Source: Aphodoplasma sp045626925
Lineage (GTDB): Bacteria > Bacillota > Clostridia > UBA1381 > UMGS1253
DNA length: 36,615 bases
Direction: 5' to 3'
Assembly: GCA_045626925.1 (NCBI GenBank)
Contig: JAZUQZ010000030.1
Span: 1 to 36,615 of the forward strand
The translations under genes and the position numbers were made by a program. Under the pieces are notes generated by a model, which had not been told where the DNA came from, ran no database searches, and saw only the letters and a program-made list of their open reading frames with translations. Numbering within the stretch: position 1 is the stretch's first letter; every line of letters starts with the position of its first letter. Shown piece after piece: positions 15,098 through 23,097 of this stretch.

Positions 15098-15137
15098 ATT
15101 ATAACACTTGAAATTATAGTGTTTCTTGTGTTATAAT
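15098..15137. promoter_or_regulatory. Symmetrical divergent promoter region fucI / araC
   Basis: A 10-bp inverted repeat ATTATAACAC (15098-15107) / GTGTTATAAT (15128-15137) contains both -10 boxes: TATAAT for fucI (15103-15098) and TATAAT for the regulator (15132-15137, with TTGAAA at 15108-15113, spacer 18). Nested inside is AACACT-N9-AGTGTT (15103-15123). This is a good candidate operator for the AraC protein. Confidence 0.65.
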
Positions 15138-15177
15138 AGTAAAAAATGTAATTATTTTCACATTTCGAGGTTTTGCT

Positions 15178-16023
15178 ATGATTTATAATGAACTTATTGA
15201 AAGAGGTAGCCAACATTTCCCTATTGAGTTATATATAGTTGATAAAAACCACTCAAGATATGAAATGTCTTCTCATTGGCATAATGAAATAGAGTTTATA
15301 CGGGTTGTTTCAGGCAAACTTAATGTAAAGCTCAACTCAAACGAATATTTTGCCCAAGAAAACGACATAATTTTTATAAACCCTGAAACCGTTCACGCTG
15401 CAACACCCGTGGGCGACTGCATTTACGAGTGTATTGTTATGAGCTTTGATATGTTAAACGCCGAAGACGAAGAATGCAGATTTTTTATTGACTGTCTTCT
15501 CAATGGTCAGATTGTAATAAACGAATTTAATCACTATGCGCCCAAAGGCTTTTCATATGCAATGAATTGTATATTTGATTCTATGCGCGATAAAAGTAAA
15601 GGCTACAAATTTTCTGTAATCAGTGCGCTTTACAGCATGCTCGGTTCAGTTATTGACAATAAAATGTATAAAACCATTTCTTCGGATGAAAAACTCTTAG
15701 AAAACAAAAACATAACAAAATTAAAAAAGGTCCTTTTGTTTATAAGGGAAAATTATCAACTGCCAATTACGCTTCATGATATGGCAGATAAAGTTCATAT
15801 GTCACAGAAGTATTTTTGCCTGTTTTTCAAACAAATGACAAATAAAACACCTGTTGAATATCTTATTTTGTACCGAATTGAATGTGCCGCAAGAATGCTT
15901 AGAAGCAGTGACAGTTCTGTTACCGATATTGCCCTTTCGTGCGGATTTAACGATTTAAGTTATTTTATAAAAACATTCAAAAATATAAAAGGTATTACCC
16001 CTGCCAAATTCAGAAAAATATAA
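15178..16023 (+). CDS. AraC-family transcriptional regulator
   Basis: A 281-residue regulator with an N-terminal cupin sensor domain (about 20-95: SSHWHNEIEFIRVVSGKLNV and DIIFINPETVHAATP) and a C-terminal pair of helix-turn-helix motifs (about 180-281: MSQKYFCLFFKQMTNKTPVEYL and VTDIALSCGFNDLSYFIKTFK). The divergent position next to fucI suggests it senses a fucose-type sugar or derivative and controls fucI and itself through the shared palindromic region. The stop is followed almost at once by an opposing gene remnant. Confidence 0.9.
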   Translation: MIYNELIERGSQHFPIELYIVDKNHSRYEMSSHWHNEIEFIRVVSGKLNVKLNSNEYFAQENDIIFINPETVHAATPVGDCIYECIVMSFDMLNAEDEECRFFIDCLLNGQIVINEFNHYAPKGFSYAMNCIFDSMRDKSKGYKFSVISALYSMLGSVIDNKMYKTISSDEKLLENKNITKLKKVLLFIRENYQLPITLHDMADKVHMSQKYFCLFFKQMTNKTPVEYLILYRIECAARMLRSSDSSVTDIALSCGFNDLSYFIKTFKNIKGITPAKFRKI

Positions 16024-16025
16024 AT

Positions 16026-16142
16026 TTATGAAACCAGTGCGGTCATATAGCGGGTGCTATCGAAGATGAGGTAAGAAAGAATTAACAATGCCACAGTAAC
16101 AAGATAGGCAATTCCGGTGTAACTACAAGATTTAATGGCATC
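16026..16142 (-). pseudogene. Remnant of a membrane protein gene
   Basis: A 38-codon stretch on the minus strand reads like a coding membrane helix: DAIKSCSYTGIAYL, then a hydrophobic run, then FDSTRYMTALVS and TAA two bases from the araC stop. There is no start, and the upstream side passes directly into a REP-like repeat containing stops. The segment resembles transporter-type proteins (possibly VIT/CCC1 family), but this is too short to name. It looks like an internal fragment cut at both ends. Confidence 0.4.
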
Positions 16143-16214
16143 CCCTCTCCCCTCGGTCAGCGGTGAACGATTGTCACCGGCAATCACCGTCCCTCAAAGG
16201 GAAGGCTTTTTCAT
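16143..16214. repeat. REP-like palindromic repeat unit
   Basis: A GC-richer block with two small hairpins, CGGTGA/TCACCG (16161-16179) and TCCCT/AGGGA (16190-16202), bounded by CCCCTCTCCCCTCGG and GGGAAGGCTTTTT. This general form recalls short repeats scattered in gut Ruminococcaceae genomes. Only one copy is in the window. Confidence 0.4.
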
Positions 16215-16231
16215 TCCGACACTTTTCGACA
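16215..16231 (-). promoter_or_regulatory. Tandem TGTCGAA-type boxes, third copy
   Basis: Minus-strand TGTCGAA (16231-16225) and TGTCGGA (16221-16215), spaced 10 bases, next to the REP-like unit. No gene start follows, so this may be a relic of a promoter region cut off with the gene remnant. Confidence 0.3.
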
Positions 16232-16251
16232 TTCTTTATATTGCGACACAT

Positions 16252-16274
16252 AAGGTTTAGATGCAAACCTTTTT
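16252..16274 (+). terminator. Possible weak terminator
   Basis: A 7-bp stem AAGGTTT/AAACCTT with a 6-base loop, followed by TTT on the plus strand. It would serve araC read-through but is 230 bases beyond that gene. The stem is AT-rich. Confidence 0.3.
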
Positions 16275-16308
16275 GGTGTCAAGTTTATGTTATGTTAAGA
16301 CCAAAAAT

Positions 16309-16788
16309 TTACCATTTTCTATCTGGGCAAATATTATTCCAGCAATACTCAATTTTGTCACAGTCAATAACCATTTGAAATTCAAATTCCCATATTTTCT
16401 TCTTTGTTGTTACTGCACCAAAAAACAATGTTCTATGAAAAGAATGGTATTGTTCGTTAAATTCTAATTCCCACTCGCCTTTATTTATTTTTTTATATAC
16501 TTTTTTTAAATTCACTTTTTTTCTTGTTGTACATAAACGCTTACCGGATATATAATGTCTTTTGAACAAATAAAGCACGGACATTTGTTCATCAAATTCA
16601 ATAAAATTGATTTGTGATTTATCTGTTCTAACCGTTTCCCCACAAGAATTATATTTTGAATCAGCTAACATCCAAAATCCATCATCAAGAGTTAAAGATA
16701 ATACATCATCATATGCCTCTACGCCATTGACAACACAATCATGTAAACTTATATATTCATATGCATTTTCGACACAATTTTTCCACAT
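16309..16788 (-). CDS. Hypothetical protein, orphan gene
   Basis: A 159-residue soluble protein without signal peptide or membrane segment. The start at MWKNC was chosen because GAGGAGGAGAAGAT directly precedes it; a longer frame would begin upstream of that site. The first part (YISLHDCVVNGVEAYDDVLSLTLDDGFWML) resembles small single-domain proteins often found as stray genes or immunity-like proteins. The rest is mixed alpha/beta with a basic patch (TTRKKVNLKKVYKKINKG). It stands alone between an REP-like scar and birA, with tandem TGTCGAA boxes before its ribosome binding site. No function is assigned. Confidence 0.6.
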   Translation of the reverse strand: MWKNCVENAYEYISLHDCVVNGVEAYDDVLSLTLDDGFWMLADSKYNSCGETVRTDKSQINFIEFDEQMSVLYLFKRHYISGKRLCTTRKKVNLKKVYKKINKGEWELEFNEQYHSFHRTLFFGAVTTKKKIWEFEFQMVIDCDKIEYCWNNICPDRKW

Positions 16789-16809
16789 ATCTTCTCCTCC
16801 TCTGTTTTT

Positions 16810-16826
16810 TTCGACAACATTCGACA
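16810..16826 (-). promoter_or_regulatory. Perfect tandem TGTCGAA boxes before the orphan gene
   Basis: Two exact TGTCGAA heptamers (16826-16820 and 16816-16810) separated by 3 bases, 22 bases upstream of the start codon. The same 7+3+7 arrangement occurs at 7431-7447. It matches the tandem Spo0A-box layout known from the B. subtilis abrB promoter, where Spo0A represses. A 7-bp inverted repeat (TTCCATA/TATGGAA, 16828-16846) lies just upstream. Confidence 0.5.
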
Positions 16827-16906
16827 TTTCCATATGGTTTATGGAATGTAACGGCAGAAAAATATTTGCTTGAGAATTTTTTGATAATACATACTGACTT
16901 TTGCTG

Positions 16907-17710
16907 TTAAAATCTTATGCTTATTTCTCCACTAGTAATACGCTCTATACTGTCATTTTCGTTTTTCACAATCAACGCTCCATTATCATCAATATCCTCT
17001 ACAAACACTTCGCGGCTTATGCTCCCACAAAGTGCATTCACTTTTTTGCCGATAATACATGAGCGTTGTCGATACTCTTTCATAAAATCGTAATTGTTAT
17101 GTTCTATATTTAAATAAATTTTTTCAAACTCATTTATAATATTTGCAACAAGAAGATTTCTGTCTATTATTTTTCCTGTTTCGCCCTCAATTGATGTTGC
17201 AATATTTTGTATCGCGGATGGAAAGGCACTATTTGCAACATTTATTCCAACACCAATAACTATAAACTCTGCCCCACCGTTGTGTGTATTGCAAACGCTT
17301 TCTGCAAGTATGCCACAAAGCTTTTTATTATTTAAATATATATCGTTTACCCATTTGATTTTTGACTTTATTGATACAATTTTATCAAGTGCACGGCATA
17401 CTGCAACCGCACTGGCAGATGTAAATAAAAGGATTTTGTCCATATCAAAATTCGGCCGAAGTATAACGCTGATATATACGCCCGCGCCCTTTGGGGAAAA
17501 AAATTCTCGTCCAAGTCTTCCGCGTCCGGCAGTTTGCATATCGCTGATAATTACGCTTCCATGCTTGGCGCCACTTTCTGCAATCGTTTTTGCATACTTA
17601 TTTGTCGAGTCAATTGTATCAAATATGTGTATATCTTCTCCAAGCGATGTCGAAACAAGGTGCTTTTTTATTTCGTTTAACGAAAACTTGTTGTATTCTT
17701 TTGTAGCCAA
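16907..17710 (-). CDS. birA: Biotin--[acetyl-CoA-carboxylase] ligase
   Basis: A 267-residue biotin protein ligase that activates biotin with ATP and attaches it to carrier lysines. The biotinyl-AMP site GRGRLGR (62-68) and KWVNDIYLNNKKLCGILAE (119-137) are intact, and a small C-terminal SH3-like domain ends the protein. The N-terminal winged helix of regulatory BirA is absent, so this is a short, non-DNA-binding form. It begins 20 bases after ychF, so the two are co-transcribed. Confidence 0.93.
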   Translation of the reverse strand: MATKEYNKFSLNEIKKHLVSTSLGEDIHIFDTIDSTNKYAKTIAESGAKHGSVIISDMQTAGRGRLGREFFSPKGAGVYISVILRPNFDMDKILLFTSASAVAVCRALDKIVSIKSKIKWVNDIYLNNKKLCGILAESVCNTHNGGAEFIVIGVGINVANSAFPSAIQNIATSIEGETGKIIDRNLLVANIINEFEKIYLNIEHNNYDFMKEYRQRSCIIGKKVNALCGSISREVFVEDIDDNGALIVKNENDSIERITSGEISIRF

Positions 17711-17730
17711 AAAAACACCTCCACGCAGAA

Positions 17731-18825
17731 TTATACATTAAATCTGAAAAGAACTATATCTCCGTCCTTCATAACATACTCTTTGCCTTCAGAACGCACA
17801 AGCCCTTTTTCCTTTGCCGCCGTCATTGTGCCACAGCTCATAAGGTCATCATATGCCACAACCTCGGCGCGTATAAAGCCTTTTTCAAAATCTGTATGAA
17901 TTTTGCCCGCTGCTTGTGGTGCCTTTGTACCATTAACTATAGTCCAAGCCCTTACCTCCGGCTCCCCCGCAGTAAGATAACTTATAAGTCCAAGAAGCTT
18001 ATAGCTCGCTTTTACAATTTTATCAAGTCCTGACTCGCTCATGCCAAGCTCATTTAAAAATTCGCGTTTTTCGTCTGCATCAAGCTCGGCAATTTCTTCC
18101 TCAATTCTTGCAGATATTGCAATAACCTCGGACTTTTCCCCACTTGCAAACTCTTTGACCTCGTTTACAAGTGCATTTTCTTCTATATCCGCTACAAAAT
18201 CCTCCTCGGATACATTTGCCACATATAATACAGGTTTCATCGTAAGGAGTGCAACCTCTTTCATCATTTCCATCTGCTCATCTGTATAGTCTATTGCGCG
18301 TGCAGGCTTGCCCGATTCAAGAACTTCTTTTACCTTTTCAAGAAGGTCAAGCTCTGTCTGAAACTTTTTGTCGCCTTTAAGAGCCTTTTTCACTCTGTCA
18401 ATTCTTCTTTCAAGCATTTCAATATCAGCAAAAACAAGCTCAAGATTAATCGTTTCTATATCGCGAAGCGGACCAATACTTCCATCTACATGAACAATGT
18501 TTGTATCCTCAAAGCAACGCACAACATGCACAATCGCATCAACCTCGCGTATATGTGACAAAAACTTGTTCCCAAGTCCTTCGCCACGGCTTGCTCCTTT
18601 TACAAGGCCTGCAATATCAACAAATTCAATAATCGCAGGGGTAAGCTTTTTAGGATTATACATTTGTGCAAGCTTGTCTAGTCGCTCATCAGGCACATTA
18701 ACTATGCCAACATTTGGCTCGATAGTGCAAAACGGATAATTCGCCGACTCTGCTCCTGCCTGTGTGATTGCATTAAACAATGTTGATTTTCCCACATTTG
18801 GAAGTCCTACTATACCAAGTTTCAT
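17731..18825 (-). CDS. ychF: Redox-regulated ATPase YchF (Obg family)
   Basis: A 364-residue ribosome-associated P-loop protein. The P-loop GLPNVGKST is at 7-15, and the usual NKxD guanine-specificity motif is replaced by NVSE (in YVANVSEEDF), the known basis for ATP rather than GTP use. The C-terminal TGS-like part ends YVMKDGDIVLFRFNV, as in the family, and length is normal. A good sigma-A promoter precedes it, and birA follows in the same transcript. Confidence 0.96.
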   Translation of the reverse strand: MKLGIVGLPNVGKSTLFNAITQAGAESANYPFCTIEPNVGIVNVPDERLDKLAQMYNPKKLTPAIIEFVDIAGLVKGASRGEGLGNKFLSHIREVDAIVHVVRCFEDTNIVHVDGSIGPLRDIETINLELVFADIEMLERRIDRVKKALKGDKKFQTELDLLEKVKEVLESGKPARAIDYTDEQMEMMKEVALLTMKPVLYVANVSEEDFVADIEENALVNEVKEFASGEKSEVIAISARIEEEIAELDADEKREFLNELGMSESGLDKIVKASYKLLGLISYLTAGEPEVRAWTIVNGTKAPQAAGKIHTDFEKGFIRAEVVAYDDLMSCGTMTAAKEKGLVRSEGKEYVMKDGDIVLFRFNV

Positions 18826-18874
18826 ATTTTCTCATTTCTCCTTTATTTTCAAGGTTTTACTTATTTTAAAGCAT

Positions 18875-18903
18875 ATTATACCATATCAAGTTTCGTTTGT
18901 AAA
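18875..18903 (-). promoter_or_regulatory. Promoter of ychF-birA
   Basis: Minus-strand TTTACA (18903-18898), 17-base spacer, TATAAT (18880-18875), 50 bases before the ychF start. Confidence 0.75.
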
Positions 18904-18951
18904 TATTTATAAGCCAATATCTGCTCCAAGACATAATTATTATAAAAACAC

Positions 18952-18980
18952 TTGCAAAACATGTGCAAATATTATATAAT
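18952..18980 (+). promoter_or_regulatory. Promoter of the first Gfo/Idh/MocA gene
   Basis: TTGCAA (18952-18957), 17-base spacer, TATAAT (18975-18980), 38 bases before the chosen start. A short direct repeat TGCAAA overlaps the -35 and spacer. Confidence 0.7.
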
Positions 18981-19017
18981 ACTTCTGTTTAATGCATACA
19001 TAATTGGAGGGATTTTT

Positions 19018-20028
19018 ATGAAAAAAATGAAGGTTTTATTCTATGGCTTCAGACATTATCACATCTATACTTTGTACGAAATGTTTAAGCCAAAGGATTA
19101 TGTTGAAATTGTGGCATGTATTGAAGAAGATGACGCCGCAAGGGAAAGAGCCGTTGAAAAGCTTGGGATACAATTTTCATCGATGTCCTATGAGGATGCG
19201 CTTAAAGAAGATATCGATGTTGTTGCCATTGGCGGTCGTTATGGTGTGCGTGGTGAAGCAATTATAAAAGCACTTAAAGCAGGCAAACACATCATCGCTG
19301 ACAAGCCTGTTTGTACAAGTCTTGAAGAGCTTGATGAAATTGAAAAGCTCGCTTTTGAAAAAGGGCTAAAGGTCGGATGTATGTATGACCTAAGATATAT
19401 AGCACCTGCCGTTGCTGCAAAAAAGCTTCTTGAAAGCGGTAAAATGGGCGAAGTGTATAATGTTGCTTTTGATGGCCAGCATTGTATTGATTATGAAAAC
19501 AGACCGGCATGGTATTTTGAAGAAAATATGCATGGCGGAACAATCAATGACCTTTCGATACACGGAATTGACCTTGTATCACAGCTTACAAACCTTGAAA
19601 TTGAGTCTGTTGACTCGGCAAGAGTATGGAATAAATTTGCGTATAAAAATCCTGATTTCAAAGATTGTGCATATATTATGGCAAGATTTAAAGGCGGGGC
19701 AAGCCTTATTGCCGACGCATCATACGCAGCACCCTCGCAGGTGTTTTCAATGCCTACTTATTGGAATTTTAAATTCTGGTGCAAAAACGGTCTTATAAAT
19801 TTCAATTGTGCCAACAAAGATGTTACCGTATATGAAAACGGCAAAACAGAGCCGACAATCATCCCTGGCGAAACATCAAAAACAGACCTTTGTGACGATT
19901 TTTTTGCAGAAATCACTAATGATACGACAACCTTTACGACAAGCGTAATAAAGGCGACTCGCACAGCATTAAAACTTCAAAAAATTGCAGACACATACGA
20001 TAATTCAATTTCGCTTAAAACTTTATAA
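19018..20028 (+). CDS. Gfo/Idh/MocA-family oxidoreductase
   Basis: A 336-residue NAD(P)-dependent sugar or polyol dehydrogenase-like protein. The N-terminal Rossmann domain starts KVLFYGFRHYHIY, a variant of the usual GxGxxG, and holds the family DKP motif (ADKPV, Asp95-Lys96-Pro97). The C-terminal alpha/beta domain carries INDLSIHGIDLV. The substrate is unknown; such enzymes commonly act on inositol, sugar acids or deoxysugars. The start at 19018 is favoured by GGAGGG 6 bases upstream; a longer frame would run into the promoter. It is convergent with a second member of the family, sharing a bidirectional terminator. Confidence 0.88.
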   Translation: MKKMKVLFYGFRHYHIYTLYEMFKPKDYVEIVACIEEDDAARERAVEKLGIQFSSMSYEDALKEDIDVVAIGGRYGVRGEAIIKALKAGKHIIADKPVCTSLEELDEIEKLAFEKGLKVGCMYDLRYIAPAVAAKKLLESGKMGEVYNVAFDGQHCIDYENRPAWYFEENMHGGTINDLSIHGIDLVSQLTNLEIESVDSARVWNKFAYKNPDFKDCAYIMARFKGGASLIADASYAAPSQVFSMPTYWNFKFWCKNGLINFNCANKDVTVYENGKTEPTIIPGETSKTDLCDDFFAEITNDTTTFTTSVIKATRTALKLQKIADTYDNSISLKTL

Positions 20029-20041
20029 GCAATCATTAAAT

Positions 20042-20076
20042 AAAAAAACAGCAGGTTATACGCCTGCTGTTTTTTT
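20042..20076. terminator. Bidirectional terminator between the two oxidoreductase genes
   Basis: CAGCAGG/CCTGCTG stem (20049-20055 with 20063-20069), 7-base loop, flanked by seven A and seven T, so it works on both strands. Confidence 0.92.
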
Positions 20077-20087
20077 ATCATTAAAAT

Positions 20088-21365
20088 TTAAAAATTCTTT
20101 ATATATTCGTCCATATCAATTACTGTACCTTCAACGCGCGCCTCTTCCGCTGCAAAAGCAATCATATGACTCAAGCACGATACAGATACATCAGAGATTG
20201 ATGTTGATGGATTATTATTAGCGATAAGCTCATACAAATCATTCATAATTCCCATATCGCCGCCGCCATGACCGCCTGCAATAGTCTGGTCAAAGCTTTC
20301 TTCGGGAGCGTAGAGTCCTTTTTCTTCCCATGTATCAAAGCCAACATATTTAATGGATTGTTTTTCAATGTCTGCATCAATTTGGCCCTTTGTTCCCATA
20401 ATTGTTGTAACTCTTCCACCCTTATTAAACGCTGACATTGTAAGCGTTACGCATTTATCTGTTCCAAATAGCATATTAACAATCTGGCGGTCAACAACAT
20501 CATTGTCGCAACGATAAACACATCTGCCATATGGTGATGTCTTTAAAACTTCTTGAAGCTCCTCATCCGTCGGATTAAACTTCTTTGTAACTATTGCTCG
20601 GAAATGTGACACCTCTGCAGTTTTAATTCTATAAAGATCCGGTGCATAATATGAGCATGTATCCTGATGCGGACAGCCATCCGTACAACGCATTGGCGCA
20701 CCCTCTGGTGCATTTTTCTCACAAAAATATGAAAGTGTACCAAACGATTGAACCTTTGTGCACGACTCGCCTATAAGCCACAATAAAAGATCTGTATCAT
20801 GGCAGCATTTCGCCAAAATCATTGGTGCCGATTCGTCTGCTCTTCTCCAATTTCCACGAACATAGCTGTGGCTCATATGTATGTTCCCTACGCCTTCTGT
20901 ATGGTTAATTGATGTTATTTCACCAATCAATCCATCGTCTATAGCTTTTTTCAACGCTTTATAAAACGGTGTATATCTTAAAACATGGCATACCAAAACC
21001 TTAACGCCATTTTTTTGAGCCGCATCGCAAATTTTATAACACTCCTCAGCAGTAGGCGCAATCGGTTTTTCTAAAAGAAGGTCATACCTTTTCCCAATCG
21101 CCATCATAGCCGGCGCAAAGTGCAGCTTGTCCTGTGTACAAATCATTGCTATATCAGCACATTTCGGCAAATTTAATAGGTCTTCATAGCTTTCAAAGCA
21201 CATATTTTCAGGCACATTATATGTATCTCTTAAATATTCTCTCTTTGCTTTTACAGGCTCTGCAAGGCCAACAAGCTCAAACTTGTCCGGATTAACATCC
21301 AAATATTTCAAATAGCTGCTTCCTCTGTCGCCACCACCAATTAAAATAAGTTTTAACTTTTTCAT
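20088..21365 (-). CDS. Gfo/Idh/MocA-family oxidoreductase
   Basis: A 425-residue family member, longer than the first. GGGDRGSSYL (10-19) forms the nucleotide-binding turn and LLEKPIAPT has the EKP motif (Glu99-Lys100-Pro101). A cysteine cluster, CTDGCPHQDTCSYYAPDLY near 235-255, is shared by a subset of this family and may bind metal. The start at MKKLKL is set by TAGGAGATATATGT; the longest frame adds 11 residues without a ribosome binding site. The substrate is unknown. Its own promoter and the shared terminator make it a single-gene unit. Confidence 0.88.
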   Translation of the reverse strand: MKKLKLILIGGGDRGSSYLKYLDVNPDKFELVGLAEPVKAKREYLRDTYNVPENMCFESYEDLLNLPKCADIAMICTQDKLHFAPAMMAIGKRYDLLLEKPIAPTAEECYKICDAAQKNGVKVLVCHVLRYTPFYKALKKAIDDGLIGEITSINHTEGVGNIHMSHSYVRGNWRRADESAPMILAKCCHDTDLLLWLIGESCTKVQSFGTLSYFCEKNAPEGAPMRCTDGCPHQDTCSYYAPDLYRIKTAEVSHFRAIVTKKFNPTDEELQEVLKTSPYGRCVYRCDNDVVDRQIVNMLFGTDKCVTLTMSAFNKGGRVTTIMGTKGQIDADIEKQSIKYVGFDTWEEKGLYAPEESFDQTIAGGHGGGDMGIMNDLYELIANNNPSTSISDVSVSCLSHMIAFAAEEARVEGTVIDMDEYIKNF

Positions 21366-21406
21366 ACATATATCTCCTAACTTTTTTATTATAATCATTG
21401 ATAATT

Positions 21407-21435
21407 ACTTTAACATAATTGTAGAAAAAAGTCAA
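21407..21435 (-). promoter_or_regulatory. Promoter of the second Gfo/Idh/MocA gene
   Basis: Minus-strand TTGACT (21435-21430), 17-base spacer, TAAAGT (21412-21407), 42 bases before the start. Confidence 0.65.
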
Positions 21436-21508
21436 CTCTCGCGCATATTATTTTTTATACAAAAAAATAGTCATTTTTATACGCAAAAAAGTCTTTTTAA
21501 TTTATTGT

Positions 21509-21538
21509 GTATAGGCTTATAAGTTTTTGGAGAAAATA
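21509..21538 (+). promoter_or_regulatory. Sigma-F-type (forespore) promoter of the spoIIQ-like gene
   Basis: GTATA (21509-21513), exactly 15 bases, then GGAGAAAAT (21529-21537) followed by A. This fits the B. subtilis sigma-F consensus (GYWTA, N15, GGNRANAHT) at every position. It lies 34 bases before the chosen start. spoIIQ is a known sigma-F target, which supports both calls. Confidence 0.7.
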
Positions 21539-21571
21539 TCGACAAAGGCAAACACAGAAAGGATGAAAATT

Positions 21572-22342
21572 ATGAGAAATAAACGCCAAGGCTTTAAAGA
21601 AACAAAATGGGAAAAATTTTTAAACAACATTAAGGAGAAGCGCTTTTACATAGTGCTATTCTGTTGCATTATGGCTCTAAGCGCAACCTATTTTGTTTTA
21701 GATTCGTTCCAAAAAGCTCCATCGCCACAATCGCGCACAGAAGTGCCCACAAAGCCATCGCCTACACCACTCCCCGACCTTACAAAAAATTTTCCGGCAA
21801 ACGATTTGGAGTCAAGAGCTACACCGTTTCAAACACCAAAACAAGATATAGCTCCAATGCAAAAAACAAACAAGAATGAAACCGCGAAGCCTGCAAATGC
21901 CGAAGGCGACACCCCTTACCAAGCACGCGAAAAGAAAGCACTTGCGCGTCCTGTTGAAGGAAATATTATCAATGTGTACAGCGACGAAAATCTGATTTAT
22001 TCAAAAACCCTCGGTGACTGGCGCACGCACAATGGAATCGATATAGAAACAAGCATAGGTACAGAGGTAAAAGCATCAGATGACGGAATAATTTATGATG
22101 TTTATGCAGACGATTTTATGGGCATAACGATTGTAATTGACCACCAAAACGGACTAAAAACAGTATATTCAAATCTATCCAACTCGTCTCTCGTTAAAAA
22201 GGGCGATAGTATAAATCGTGGCGATGTAATCAGTACAGTCGGTGATACTGCAATCTGCGAATCGGCAGAAGCAGAGCATCTTCACTTCGAATTGTATGAA
22301 GACGAAAGCCTTATCAATCCCCTTTTAATGCTTGAAAAATAA
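21572..22342 (+). CDS. SpoIIQ-like membrane-anchored LytM (M23) peptidase
   Basis: A 256-residue protein: a basic cytoplasmic start, one membrane anchor (about 25-45), a Pro/Thr/Lys-rich linker (48-125), and a LytM domain (about 128-250). The zinc-ligand motifs HNGID (His153, Asp157) and HLH (His236, His238) are both intact. Intact ligands are found in clostridial SpoIIQ, whereas B. subtilis SpoIIQ has lost one. SpoIIQ sits in the forespore membrane and forms a channel with SpoIIIAH during engulfment. The start was chosen for AAAGGA 8 bases upstream; two earlier in-frame starts exist. A sigma-F promoter precedes it. The usual neighbour spoIIID is absent, so another M23 anchor protein remains possible. 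Confidence 0.7.
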   Translation: MRNKRQGFKETKWEKFLNNIKEKRFYIVLFCCIMALSATYFVLDSFQKAPSPQSRTEVPTKPSPTPLPDLTKNFPANDLESRATPFQTPKQDIAPMQKTNKNETAKPANAEGDTPYQAREKKALARPVEGNIINVYSDENLIYSKTLGDWRTHNGIDIETSIGTEVKASDDGIIYDVYADDFMGITIVIDHQNGLKTVYSNLSNSSLVKKGDSINRGDVISTVGDTAICESAEAEHLHFELYEDESLINPLLMLEK

Positions 22343-22359
22343 ATATAATCCTAAATTAA

Positions 22360-22402
22360 AAAAGTCACAAAGCCCGTTTTTGCTTTGTGACTTTTGTTTT
22401 TT
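22360..22402 (+). terminator. Terminator of the spoIIQ-like gene
   Basis: A perfect 14-bp stem AAAAGTCACAAAGC/GCTTTGTGACTTTT (22360-22373 with 22382-22395), 8-base loop, followed by a T-rich tail. Confidence 0.92.
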
Positions 22403-22523
22403 ATTCTGATATTTAATGCATCGCATTTATAAATTATCTCATGCACCCGATTCATTTATATATAATATTTTATCCGGTATTATATAGTTTTTTAGTCAAA
22501 AACCAAGTAATTTTGTAAATAAT

Positions 22524-22552
22524 TTGCATTCCTATAAAAAAAATGTTATACT
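22524..22552 (+). promoter_or_regulatory. Promoter of mscL
   Basis: TTGCAT (22524-22529), 17-base spacer, TATACT (22547-22552). Confidence 0.65.
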
Positions 22553-22596
22553 ATAGAAAAACTTGTAAAAAAATAAAATCAAGGAGGAGTTTTTTT

Positions 22597-22992
22597 ATGA
22601 AAAATTTTTTGCGGGAGTTTAAAGAATTTGCTTTAAAAGGCAATGTTGTTGACATGGCTGTCGGCGTTATAATTGGTACTGCTTTCAGCGCTATTGTTAA
22701 CTCCATTGTCAAAGACCTTATTATGCCATTGTTTGGTATTATAATCGGTGGCATCGATTTTTCTGCGCTTGCAGTTACGGTCGGAAGCTCAACAATTACA
22801 TATGGAAATCTTGTTCAAAGTATAATAAACTTTTTGATTATTTCTTTGACGATTTTCTTGTTTATAAAGTTTATAAGCAAGTTTAAACATCCAAAAGAGG
22901 TTGTTGAGGTTGTAGAAGAAGTGCCGGCAAAGAGCGACGAGGTTGTTCTTCTTGAACAAATTCTTGAAACATTAAAAAACGACAAAAACTAA
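22597..22992 (+). CDS. mscL: Large-conductance mechanosensitive channel MscL
   Basis: A 131-residue channel subunit that opens under membrane tension in hypo-osmotic shock. It has the MscL start FLREFKEFALKGNVVDMAVG (4-23), a first membrane helix with the AFSAIVNSIVKDLIMPLFG pore segment, a short periplasmic loop, a second helix (about 72-95) and a charged C-terminal helix that bundles. Length and order are normal. AAGGAGGAG precedes the start. Confidence 0.96.
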   Translation: MKNFLREFKEFALKGNVVDMAVGVIIGTAFSAIVNSIVKDLIMPLFGIIIGGIDFSALAVTVGSSTITYGNLVQSIINFLIISLTIFLFIKFISKFKHPKEVVEVVEEVPAKSDEVVLLEQILETLKNDKN

Positions 22993-23097
22993 TAATCCAT
23001 AATCCAAAGAAATTTGTGACACAAATCTATGAGCTTTCATATAATTATTTTATAGGTACATCGTGCTTATAATTGATTATATAGGAGGCTCTTTTTT

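Noticed and set aside
20438..20453. cre-like TTGTAAGCGTTACGC sequence
   Set aside because: Lies inside a coding region and misses a key consensus base; no reason to call it a catabolite site.
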